64,000 nt of DNA. Source: Haloquadratum walsbyi J07HQW1. Lineage in GTDB: Archaea > Halobacteriota > Halobacteria > Halobacteriales > Haloferacaceae. Under the pieces are notes generated by a model. It saw only the letters and a list, made by a program, of their open reading frames with translations. It was not told the origin of the DNA and did not search any database. The translations under genes and the position numbers were made by a program. Shown here one piece after another: positions 1-8,163 of the stretch; positions within the stretch are counted from its first letter, which is position 1; each line of letters starts with the position of its first letter. The DNA is taken from positions 2,739,436 through 2,803,435 of the forward strand of contig KE356560.1 of assembly GCA_000415965.1 (NCBI GenBank). The letters run 5' to 3'.

Positions 1-984
1 CGGTAGGGTTGCTTGTGTCGAACTCATCCAGTTCGTATTGTGTCTTCAACTCGCGGAACAACGTCTCTACCTCCCAGCGACACCGATACAGCGTTGCTAG
101 ATCCGCCGGGAGAAACTCCTCTCTCGGGAGATTCGTGATATAGAGATGGTAGTCGTCGGCGTCCGTGACGAGGACGACGACGACGCGGAACCGCTTCGTG
201 TCCAGCGACCGCGTTCCCTCGTACTGCCCTCGCTTGAATTCTGCTTCGACTTCGACATCGATGTACTTTCGTGAGAGATCATCGACCACATCGTGGATCT
301 GCTTGCCCTCCAAGGGAATGGCGCGGTCGTGCCATTCCCGTAATTCCGCCGTTATCACCGGATTCGCGTTCTGCTTCAGCCGACTTACGAAGTAGCCGTC
401 GTTCTCGTCGATTAACGCGAAACGGCGGTACTTGAAGTACGCTCGATCGAGCAGAACCAGTCGTCCATGCAGCCATGAACCCGTCTTGAACAGCGTGCTG
501 TCGTGCGTTTTCTCGTTAGCTATGTCAAGCCGTTCAATCGTCTGACCGGTGGCGTTGTGGAGCAGATGGGGCTTCGCTCCAGCCTGCTCCTCGTGTCGGG
601 CCTGGAACTCATCAGAGAGGAACTCGTGTAACCGCAACACCGTCCCATCAGCGATCATTACGTCCCTGAATCGGTCGATATCAGCGTCAACAGCGTCGGG
701 TACCGCGACCTCGTCGAGCGCGGCCTCGACGAGGTCGCGGAGGTATTCTGCGAGAGTTGGCGTCAACCGCTGATAGAAGCCGCCGGGAGAGATCGTCTCG
801 TCAGCTGTCGCGTTGTAACTGCGTCTGAACCCAGCGAGTGTTCGGCTTCGCCGCAGGCGAAAGCCGAACACGAACGCCCACACGAGGACTGGAATCTGAA
901 GCTTGCTATCCCGTTCGACCACGCCGAGTTCCTCGGCGTGCTCTTCGAGGAATTCAGATGGAAAAGCGTAGTGAGCCGACGCAT
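1..984 (-). pseudogene. ISH8-like IS4-family transposase, frameshifted and cut by the window edge
   Basis: DDE transposase of an insertion sequence. One minus-strand frame is open from about 960 to position 1 and reads as a typical ISH8-group protein: the first catalytic Asp lies in MIADGT, the second in LVLLDRAYFKY, and the IS4 signature Y-x2-R-x3-E-x6-K is exact near the left edge (YRCRWEVETLFRELK). The expected start, MRRLTTLF (984-961), is in another frame from the next codons (PSEFLEEH), so about one base is missing near 960. No ATG or GTG precedes the conserved N-terminus in the main frame. The C-terminus lies outside the window. The reading frame is high in G+C, unlike most of the window. 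The element end is probably near 1098, by inference only. Certain as a transposase; loss of function rests on the frameshift. Confidence 0.85.
841..868. repeat. Palindrome inside the transposase gene with an apparently inverted loop
   Basis: Perfect 8-bp arms TTCGGCTT (841-848) and AAGCCGAA (861-868) flank a 12-bp loop. On the coding (minus) strand the segment reads FGFRLRRSR. On the opposite strand the same bases read FGFAAGESR, which is what I remember of intact ISH8-type proteins. This would be an inversion of the loop between the arms, with length and frame unchanged. Confidence 0.6.
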
Positions 985-1234
985 AATTCGAGGTGAGGAG
1001 GTGTCGTTGTACACACTCGCCGCCTCCTCATTCCTCTCGAAAAGAAGCCTCGATAGGTCGCCGCTGTCACGTGGTTCTTCTCTTAGCTAAAGACGAATGC
1101 TTGTTGAAATTTACACTACGGGATCACAGTTCAGAACTGGCCAACCGACTCGGTCACGAAAACTGTTAGTGGCGCCTGAACCCCCGGTGCCGTGGGTCGA
1201 TAGAGAGATGCACAAACAGAGGGGTGTGTACGCT

Positions 1235-2527
1235 TCAGGTGTTCTGTAACGTCACATTGAGCGCCTCCGCCGTCGACGCGTCGGCCCTGACCCTGTTTTC
1301 GGACTCGGTGGGGTCGTCACACAGGTTGTAGAGCTCTGCGTCCCTATCGCCGGTCGCCTCGATGTACTTCCACTCACCTTTTCTGAGAGCACGCTGTCCG
1401 CTTCCATCTTCAGAGATAATCGCTCCGGGCGAGTATTCTCGCCCCTTCAGAAGCGGTGTGAACGACCGCCCATCGAGATTATCCACATCCCGGCCGACGA
1501 TGTCGGCGATCGTCGGGAAGATGTCGATGAGCGAGACCGGCGTGTTGACTTGATCAGTAACCGTGTTCTCTGGCCAGCGAACGATCAGCGGGACGCGGAT
1601 CCCGCCCTCGTACAGCGTCGCTTTCTGACCACGGAGGCCGTTCGTCGGATCGTGATCGGTTTCTTCGGCCGCCGGCCTCGGTCCGTGGTCACTTGCCACA
1701 ATCAAGATGGTCTCGTCCCGAACACCGAGCGCTGCCAGCTGTTGATCGATCTGTCTGATCACCCAATCGAACTGTACTATCATGTCTCCTCGGTCTCCAG
1801 CAGTACTCCGCCCCTGCAGTTGTGGCGGAGGCAGGCACGGACGATGTGGTGCCGATGTGGGGAAGTACAGAAAGAAGGGATCCTCAGACTGGGCGGCCTC
1901 CGTAATGTACGAAAGGGCCCGGTTAGTGAACTGTCTGTCGACCTGCCTGTCGTCCCAGGTACTAGAGGCGGGTCCGGGTCGTTGTTGGGTGTAGTACGTG
2001 TCCTTCTCCTCTAGAGGGTATCCAACTACGTGGCCGTCCTCGAGGAAACAGTACGGTGGGTGGTCTAACGACGCCCGGATGCCGTAGTAGTGATCGAACC
2101 CCTGCGCCGTTGGCCCCGCAAATGTCGCGCCGAAGTCTATGGCCTCGTTTCGGAACTGACCACTCCCTGTCCCCTGCTCTATCCAGTCTATCCCGAGGTG
2201 CCATTTGCCCGAACAGTACGTCCTGTAGCCGAGGCTGCCCAACACATCCTGTATCGTGGGTTCGCTACCGATTATCGGGTCCGTGTAGTCGAATACGACC
2301 CCTTCTCCTCGCCGGTCCGTCCTGAAGTGGTACCTACCGGTCAACAGACCGTAACGAGTCTGTGTGCAGACGTTGCCCGGCGCGTAAGCCTGGGTGAACT
2401 GTACGCCCGACTGCGCAACCGAATCAATGTTTGGCGTTGGAATCCGGCAGCTCTGACTGTAACATCTGATATCGCCGACGCCCGCGTCGTCGGCAAGAAT
2501 AACTACTATGTTCGGGGTCTCAGCCAC
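1235..2527 (-). CDS. Sulfatase (alkaline phosphatase superfamily)
   Basis: Predicted sulfate-ester hydrolase of 430 aa. The metal-binding start ILADDAGVGD is at residues 10-19. Further family blocks are SGKWHLG, SAPHRP, ASDHG (metal ligands) and LYEGGIRVPLIVRWP. The formylglycine site is C54-T-Q-T-R followed by YGLLTGRY; the usual rule is C-x-P/A-x-R, so Gln sits where Pro or Ala is expected. No signal peptide is visible, suggesting a cytoplasmic enzyme. The start is GTG at 2525-2527; a TATA-like GTTTAAAAA (2552-2561, minus strand) lies about 30 bp upstream, which fits a leaderless transcript beginning at this codon. Codon use is richer in G+C than in the core genes, and the gene sits beside a transposase remnant, so transfer is likely. 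The substrate cannot be told. Confidence 0.88.
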   Translation of the reverse strand: MAETPNIVVILADDAGVGDIRCYSQSCRIPTPNIDSVAQSGVQFTQAYAPGNVCTQTRYGLLTGRYHFRTDRRGEGVVFDYTDPIIGSEPTIQDVLGSLGYRTYCSGKWHLGIDWIEQGTGSGQFRNEAIDFGATFAGPTAQGFDHYYGIRASLDHPPYCFLEDGHVVGYPLEEKDTYYTQQRPGPASSTWDDRQVDRQFTNRALSYITEAAQSEDPFFLYFPTSAPHRPCLPPPQLQGRSTAGDRGDMIVQFDWVIRQIDQQLAALGVRDETILIVASDHGPRPAAEETDHDPTNGLRGQKATLYEGGIRVPLIVRWPENTVTDQVNTPVSLIDIFPTIADIVGRDVDNLDGRSFTPLLKGREYSPGAIISEDGSGQRALRKGEWKYIEATGDRDAELYNLCDDPTESENRVRADASTAEALNVTLQNT

Positions 2528-2815
2528 GGTATTGACCGCTGAACGGCTAGTGTTTTTAAACTTGTGAAACCAAGACGACAGGACCTCGTCGACGGCCGAG
2601 CGCCGTGGATCACCACGGTAGCATTGGAAGCTGTTGCCAGGAGGCAGCCGGTAACCAGTGTCTCGCGTTAGCTCTCAACGACTCGTAGAGGGATGTGAGC
2701 AGACACAGCTGGAGATCACCAGTGCATCGTCCATCTGCGCAAAGACTGGTAACGGCTGTCGAACCAGGACGCCTACCGGGGGCGTGGCGGACGTACTGAA
2801 CACGCAGCGAATCGG
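2528..2815. other. Spacer without a recognised gene
   Basis: About 290 bp between two minus-strand genes. It holds the sulfatase promoter at its left end. I see no further gene or repeat. Confidence 0.5.
2552..2561 (-). promoter_or_regulatory. TATA-like box of the sulfatase gene
   Basis: GTTTAAAAA on the minus strand is centred about 30 bp before the GTG start, the normal distance for a leaderless haloarchaeal promoter. It supports the GTG start choice. Confidence 0.5.
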
Positions 2816-4666
2816 CTACCTGTAGACGGTCCGTGTCAGGGTGAACACGAACACTGCCACCAAGAACGCCCCGGTGAACCCCTGCAGAACAGAGAGGAGT
2901 TCAACTCCAAATCCAGTAGCTTCGGGTCCTCCTCCGACGATAAACGTGACAAAGCTCTGAGCGCTGAACAGCAGTGACTCCGCGGCACTGGCGTCGCCAG
3001 TATACACCCCGAGCGCGGTGTAAGCTCCCGCAAACAACAGGATCGAAACAACAGAGCTGACGACCGTCCAAGAGGGACGCTCACCGTATCCGGCAGTTAC
3101 GTACAGAGCGGCGTTCGAGATCCAGCGGAACCCGGCCGTAAGACGGCGAGTACCCGATGCTTCCGGATCGTGAACTGTCTCCAAGTGGCCTTTTCGACGG
3201 TATTTCATCTCCTTTCGAAATAGATACGACGAGGCTTTTGATTCACCGACACGATCCGCGCCGTTCTTCGCTTTCCTGTATGTGCGTACGAGCATCGAGT
3301 TTTCGAGGTCATCATTACCATCAGACTTTGACTGGAGTTGGCGTCGCCTACCTGGCAGAATTGAGAGGGCCGACTGCCACCAGCCGCGGTGTCCCCCGCT
3401 CTCGACGAGTTCAAGCCGGCCGCCACTATCCGGCAACTCCTGCTCCAACCCGTCGAAACTGAAACCTTCATATCGAACGTCTTCCAGCCCGAACGAGTCG
3501 AGCACGAGCTCCGTCTTGCTTGAGTGTAACTTGACATCACCAAGCGTCGCGTTCCTCAACTGGACTTCGGATGCGCCGGAGTCGGGGACCTGTAGAACAC
3601 CGCCTCCGATGTGTGCTCCGCTGAATCTGACCGGGCTCGCGGCGGGCTTAACGACCAATGGTTTGAATCTGAGTTGCGAAATCGACGCCTTTCGCAGGTC
3701 GACTCCCTTGTGGAACTTGGCACCATTGAACGTCGCAACGGACTCGAATTTAATACCTGGAAAGAGTGCTGCGTCACCGAACTTCGCGTTCTGAAAGCTG
3801 CCACGCCCTACGACCAGACAGTTCCGGAATGACACCGGTCCGTTAAATTCCGCATTCCGGAAAACCCCTACCTGGTGGAACTTCGTCGTCTCGAAGAATG
3901 CAGGCCCGTAAAAAACACTTTGATCAAACCTTGCGTCGAGAAAGAACTCTGGCCCGTCGAAGTCCGCGCGCTCGACAAACGTGGCTCCGCGGAAGTTGGT
4001 CAGTTGCTCGAAATTCGTGTTCACGAACTCGCTGTGGCCTCTGAAGTGCACCCCTGCGGCGTCTATTCCTCGTGACAACACGGCGCCGTTGAACGTCGCC
4101 TCTTTAAACCGAGTGTCACTGACCGTACACCAGTTATCAAATCGTGCGAATTCGAAGGTTGCGTCCCGATCAATGACTGCACCGTGTATGTCAAACTCTT
4201 GCTCGAATACTGCTTGCTTACAGTTGAGCGGTCCTCGTATCGTCGCCCCGGCGAGTGTGATCGGCCGTCGGATCCGACTTTTTTTCATACTCACGCCACC
4301 GAAAATGGCGTCGCGGAAGTCGACCGGGAACAAGCTGCTGTCGTCGAGAACTGTATGCCCCAGTTCGAGCGCGCTACACTCAGCACCGAAAAACTGGGTC
4401 TCCGCTCTCCCCGCATCGTCTCGTTCACACGCGTTGGTGATGAACGAGCGCACTTCCTGTGCGCTGGCCGAGGACCGGTGAACCGGACAGTAGTCGCTAC
4501 TATCGGTGTACTCGTGTGGGCACGACCACGTTTCGCCGGCAATATCGTCGAACAGTTCACCACTGATATCGTGGCTGTATGAACACTCTCGACCGCTCGA
4601 ACCCGCTGTCACCACAGTTACTTTCCTGAGCGGGGGGTTTTTTATCTTTCTGTCCGACAGATCCAC
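2816..4666 (-). CDS. Pentapeptide-repeat protein with C-terminal ion-channel domain
   Basis: Membrane protein of up to 616 aa. The N-terminus has Cys/His pairs that could bind metal (WSCPHE, YCPVH, about residues 48-64). Residues 115-360 hold degenerate pentapeptide repeats of the A(D/N)LxF type, seen as FRGATF, FNGAVL, FDGPEF and FRNAEF, which normally fold as a right-handed beta-helix. The C-terminus has two membrane helices (about 530-552 and 590-616) around a pore-like TFIVGGGP, resembling a two-helix ion-channel domain, though the filter is not the canonical TVGYG. The longest ORF starts at GTG 4664-4666, directly abutting the divergent gene at 4667. A TATA-like TATATTTTA at 4671-4679 would place the transcript start near 4650, so GTG codons at 4613-4615 or 4610-4612 are better starts. 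G+C-rich codons suggest acquired DNA. The role is unknown; signal-gated ion flux is a guess from architecture. Confidence 0.82.
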   Translation of the reverse strand: MDLSDRKIKNPPLRKVTVVTAGSSGRECSYSHDISGELFDDIAGETWSCPHEYTDSSDYCPVHRSSASAQEVRSFITNACERDDAGRAETQFFGAECSALELGHTVLDDSSLFPVDFRDAIFGGVSMKKSRIRRPITLAGATIRGPLNCKQAVFEQEFDIHGAVIDRDATFEFARFDNWCTVSDTRFKEATFNGAVLSRGIDAAGVHFRGHSEFVNTNFEQLTNFRGATFVERADFDGPEFFLDARFDQSVFYGPAFFETTKFHQVGVFRNAEFNGPVSFRNCLVVGRGSFQNAKFGDAALFPGIKFESVATFNGAKFHKGVDLRKASISQLRFKPLVVKPAASPVRFSGAHIGGGVLQVPDSGASEVQLRNATLGDVKLHSSKTELVLDSFGLEDVRYEGFSFDGLEQELPDSGGRLELVESGGHRGWWQSALSILPGRRRQLQSKSDGNDDLENSMLVRTYRKAKNGADRVGESKASSYLFRKEMKYRRKGHLETVHDPEASGTRRLTAGFRWISNAALYVTAGYGERPSWTVVSSVVSILLFAGAYTALGVYTGDASAAESLLFSAQSFVTFIVGGGPEATGFGVELLSVLQGFTGAFLVAVFVFTLTRTVYR

Positions 4667-4679
4667 ATGGTAAAATATA
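4637..4679. promoter_or_regulatory. Overlapping divergent promoters
   Basis: On the plus strand TTTTTTATC (4638-4646) lies about 26 bp before ATG 4667. On the minus strand TATATTTTA (4671-4679) would start transcription near 4650. The two promoter regions overlap, so only one polymerase could use the site at a time. Confidence 0.45.
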
Positions 4680-4849
4680 CACTTCGTCCCCGGTGTGAAG
4701 ACTGGCGCGTCAGTTCGGAGTCATCTGAGAAGAAATACAGTTATCGGAAAAAATCGGCCGCGATCTCTATGGCAAAATCGCTTGTATCCGCTGAGGATAC
4801 GATTGCAGTATATCGGTTCGACGGTGAGTTCCAGCGGCACATTGAGTGA
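4667..4849 (+). CDS. Small DUF2188-like protein
   Basis: 60-aa basic/acidic protein, divergent from the pentapeptide-channel gene. The pattern of an initial beta-strand (VKYTLRP), W13-RVSS, a middle basic helix ending in AISMAKSLV and a final strand with DGEFQRHIE resembles DUF2188 small proteins (W-x-V, then A-x3-AKxLA, then a strand ending in DG). A TATA-like box about 26 bp upstream fits a leaderless start at ATG 4667. Function unknown. The resemblance is by eye and the family members are short, so this call is moderate. Confidence 0.5.
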   Translation: MVKYTLRPRCEDWRVSSESSEKKYSYRKKSAAISMAKSLVSAEDTIAVYRFDGEFQRHIE

Positions 4850-5860
4850 TTGAGACAGGATAGCCAGTCGTACCTCCAAACCACAGTAAGCAGGGCGTCA
4901 TCTATCTTTGTGCTAGATACGAGCCGCGTGACAGCGGCGACTTGGCGAGATCACCTTTCAGAGGGGTTCCTGACCTAAGATATAACAACGACCTATCAGT
5001 ATCGGTGAGCGGTAGCGATCTGTTCCGTGACCTGCAGAGGCAGTATGACTGTGCGGGGTCCGACGCGAGCAACTCTGCTGTCGGAAAACTCCGGAGCGGT
5101 TCGAAAAGAATGGTATGAGACGCCCATTACGTATAGAACTGTCATTCCAGAACATGATCGGCGGACTCTCTTCGTCGAACGAGCGACTCTCCTGCGTTCG
5201 TCTACTTTCCCTCGCAAATAGATGGATAGAAGCGTGGTCTCGGCACTCATAGGGTTCATCACTGATGGATGCCACTCCAGCTCAGAACGGTGCCATCGTC
5301 ATCGACCGGTCACATTATTCATTACCAGCAAAAGAACATTCCGCCAATATTGAGGGTCGGATGATTAGTGCTGAGTAGTTATTTCTCTCATATCTGATGT
5401 CAACAACCAGAGAGATCAGACAGTATATAATACTATGACCATTCTTAACCTTCCACTCTCGGGGCTGTCCATCTCTCACCCGTTCTCATTGAAAAAGAAT
5501 TGTTGTTTCTGTGTCGAATAAGCACTATGAGGGACTCCAGACTTCACGGGTGAGCTCTCTTGATATCAATACTCAAATGGATCAGAATGTGAATATCTCA
5601 TTCTTCACATGAGTGCCCGGTCACAACCGACGAGACACGGTGGATTTCACGGTTACGTCAAGACGTGATCATGGTCATGGGGAGCGGCGTATGATCGAAT
5701 TTGTCGCGAGAGTGTGAGGGTGGATGCGAAACGAATACTGACACTACAAGTGTAAACTAACTGGAAGTGACTCCAGCGGATGACAACTCTCTGCTCAGAG
5801 AGTGAAAAAAGCAATTGAATGTGAATGCAACAGAAAGAAACTGATTGCCTTCGGTGATAA
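4850..5860. other. 1-kb region without a recognised gene
   Basis: Marks the fall from the G+C-rich block to the typical A+T-richer core. Short overlapping frames exist on both strands (for example around 4958-5275) but none resembles a protein family or shows consistent codon use. No tRNA-like or long repeated structure was seen. Confidence 0.5.
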
Positions 5861-6472
5861 TTAGACGACCTGGGCGAATGCAAGCGTCCCACTTGTTCGT
5901 TCGATCTGCACGCGAACGGTTTGTCCTTCTTCTGCACCAGAGACAAAAATAGTGAATTTGCCTTTTTCGGCAACACCATCACCTTTGCGTCCGGTTCCGG
6001 TGATCTCGACTTCGTAGGTCGCTCCTTCCTCGACGGCTGGACCGGACTGTGATTGTTGCTGCGTTGTTGTTTGTTTTTGAACTGGACGGAACGCACCACA
6101 AGCCTCACACCGAAGCATAGCAACGCCATCTTCTGTGGTGAGTCGGGTATCAGGGAGTCCACATTCTGTACACGTGACATATTCAATGATATATTCATCA
6201 ATTGCTGCCTCGAAGTCTGCAACCGAAAATGATCCGTTATACCGGGCGCGTTCATCCTCAAGTTGTCCATTCGTCCCTAACTCACCCTGGACGTTCCGGT
6301 GAACGTGTTCAACCGGACGACCAAGCGCGTCAGCAATTTCCCCGATGTTTGTCAATCGGGTGAATGCACCGTCAGTCTCACCCACTGGATCTGGAATCGA
6401 AAGTCGCGACTGCTCATCGCGACGCTCTGGTAGTTCATCAAGTGCTCGATTAAGAGATTCCGTATAGTCCAT
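5861..6472 (-). CDS. Translation initiation factor aIF2 subunit beta with TRAM domain
   Basis: Beta subunit of the heterotrimer that brings initiator Met-tRNA to the small ribosomal subunit. The conserved start MDYTESLNRALDELP defines ATG 6470-6472; the longer frame to 6607 has no homologous residues. The core ends in the zinc ribbon CTECGLPDTRL ... CEACGAFRP. After a Gln/Thr linker, the last 60 residues form a TRAM domain (GATYEVEIT ... GKFTIFVSG ... VRVQIER), an RNA-binding module; this fusion is usual in haloarchaea. The stand-alone gene is 203 aa. A TATA-like TATTTATA on the minus strand (6512-6519) gives a short leader of roughly 15 nt. Confidence 0.93.
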   Translation of the reverse strand: MDYTESLNRALDELPERRDEQSRLSIPDPVGETDGAFTRLTNIGEIADALGRPVEHVHRNVQGELGTNGQLEDERARYNGSFSVADFEAAIDEYIIEYVTCTECGLPDTRLTTEDGVAMLRCEACGAFRPVQKQTTTQQQSQSGPAVEEGATYEVEITGTGRKGDGVAEKGKFTIFVSGAEEGQTVRVQIERTSGTLAFAQVV

Positions 6473-6606
6473 ACAAAATTGAGCAGATGCGCGCGTATAT
6501 CCGTTCCGTGTTATAAATATCGACGGGCAGATGAATGAATTTCCACACACTGCGACTGGATTAATACACCACTTGTCTGTATCATATATCATATATTGTG
6601 AACTCA

Positions 6607-6665
6607 CCCTGGGGTCACATCAACATCAAATCTCCAGGGCAGTCGCCCTGTATCGCCTGTACATT
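6607..6665. repeat. Dispersed fragment sharing GGGTCACATCAA / GGGCAGTCGCC
   Basis: The left half resembles 56896-56915 (GGGTCACATCAA-ATCAAA). The right half resembles 38382-38411 (GGGCAGTCGCC then CGCCTGTACA). The central CAGGGC-AGTC-GCCCTG is an inverted repeat. This looks like a decayed dispersed element; family unknown. Confidence 0.4.
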
Positions 6666-7494
6666 GAAATTCATTCGCTTAATCGTGGAATGTGCCCAAC
6701 GACTGAGAGGGGTTGAGAAAACGTCTGTCTGACATGGGTATTCCTACTGTGTGATGGTAAACTCATCAACGTATTACCGACACACTGGTCGCAGGGGTGA
6801 ACGAGACATATTAGTTCTCAACGTATTATTCGTTCATGCGCTGAGGTATCATAATCACCAGGAATCATTCCATTACAGTCACATTCGCAGTCGGGATCAA
6901 ACTTGAATTGGAATCAGACTAAGGATGTCACGTTGAGTTAGGGATACACACGGTTGTGAGGCGTCCCACGTGGTCAACGGGGAGATGCCAGTCTATTCTG
7001 TCACTTGCGGAGACGTGGACATGGGCACACACCAACCTCGATGTCTCGCGGACATCCCTCAGTCACCGGCTAATAAAGCGAGGAGTCCGATCAGTGGCAC
7101 AATCTGACTTAGATGGGTCAAGTGTTGTGTGAAACTGCTACACTTCCGACGATGAAGAGTCCCGATGACGCACAGACCAGAGTGCTGGCGAAATGAAAGT
7201 GACGCCTCTGAGTACAGTATGTCTCATCCCCCAGAGGTCCTTTTGAACGGTGAGAGAATATCAAATATGAGGATTCTCAAATTGGAAATAAAGATGGGTC
7301 TATCAAGACGTACCGTAGAGTTCTAGGAAACTGTACTCGTGTCAACGACCGCATCCGTAACCGAAAAATCACTCAACTCCACAGCATATACGGCACGCTG
7401 TCTGTGGGCTATCTCATCATTATCAGACAAACGAGGCAAGTGCTTCAGAACTCGAATATGGATTAAGATGGAGATGTGACCTCAGCACACTCAT

Positions 7495-7616
7495 GACGGA
7501 GCCCCCGACCGCAAGGAGCGAGCCGCTTTGTGGGGTGAGCGCGATAGGGTGATGTCATTTATAGAAGAATCGAGGAAAGAGCCTCGCGCTTCAGCGCGGG
7601 AGGATATCAATTGGAG
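7495..7616 (+). mobile_element. Decayed right end of an IS1341-type (IS200/IS605) tnpB element
   Basis: The stretch at 7495-7527 (GGAGCCCCCGACCGCAAGGA) reads in one frame as ..RSPRPQGASR.., like the C-terminal tail of many haloarchaeal TnpB proteins. It is followed by a hairpin, CCTCGCGCT-TC-AGCGCGGGAGG (7582-7603), of the kind found at the right end of these elements. No tnpB body is present upstream. A sister copy of the tail lies at 10244-10266. Confidence 0.5.
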
Positions 7617-7744
7617 CCCACTTGCTCACATATAAGAATGACTCATTTTACCCGAAGTACAAATGATGATCAACCAGAATTCGAGAGGATTCCGATATCA
7701 GAGTTGTGTTGTGAGACTGTTTGAACCGATATTATAAGGATGTA

Positions 7745-7978
7745 TCAGTGGTTCTCGTCGGGTGAAACAATAACAAGATTTGATTTATCAACGAGATTAT
7801 TAAGTCGATCTGTTGAGTGCCGGTCAAATTGTCGTTGGCAGCGCTGTGTCCATGGCGTGTCTGTCGTTGGGCGTTTTGTAAGCGACTGAGGATGTGTTGT
7901 AGATGATGAAGTTTCAGCGGGAGCGTATGTCGATGATTCAGTTTGATTCTGTGTTGTTGTGCGTGGATTTGTGCTCAT
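7745..7978 (-). CDS. Small hydrophilic protein, unknown function
   Basis: 77 aa with no family I recognise. The first 45 residues are Ser/Thr/Gln-rich and look disordered. The second half (TPWTQRCQRQFDRHSTDRLNN, then LVIVSPDENH) has ordinary complexity. It is oriented like the deoxyhypusine synthase gene upstream, 186 bp away. It may be real, or a chance open frame in a long spacer; there is no homology to decide. Confidence 0.35.
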   Translation of the reverse strand: MSTNPRTTTQNQTESSTYAPAETSSSTTHPQSLTKRPTTDTPWTQRCQRQFDRHSTDRLNNLVDKSNLVIVSPDENH

Positions 7979-8163
7979 TATTTGATTTGGATCTGGATAT
8001 GGTTGTGTTTGTGTAATCTGAACTGACGTCGGTGAAGAGTAACTGCAAAGCGGTGCATACTATGGAGAATTGATTATGAATGCACGCGTACGATCTTCAT
8101 ATATCACATCATGACGGGGTGTATAATAAACCTTAATGATTTATTGTGTAATGTGTCGAGATA

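Larger units (their letters stand above)
6473..7744. other. 1.27-kb spacer with mobile-element debris
   Basis: No convincing gene. At 6607-6665 there is a short segment shared in part with 38380-38410 and 56896-56930 (GGGTCACATCAA and GGGCAGTCGCC ... CGCCTGTACA). At 7495-7616 there is a decayed tnpB 3' end (separate entry). The rest is A+T-rich and featureless to my eye. Confidence 0.5.

Noticed and set aside
1550-2542. Long plus-strand ORFs opposite the sulfatase
   Set aside because: Antisense frames of a G+C-rich gene are often open; the minus-strand protein has every sulfatase block.
4958-5275. Overlapping ORFs on both strands
   Set aside because: No homology, no promoter in the right place, and no codon bias; left as gene-free.
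5653-6270. 205-aa minus-strand ORF overlapping aIF2-beta
   Set aside because: Lies over the aIF2-beta coding sequence and its 3' end in another frame; composition (Ser/Gln/Arg-rich) is typical of a shadow frame.
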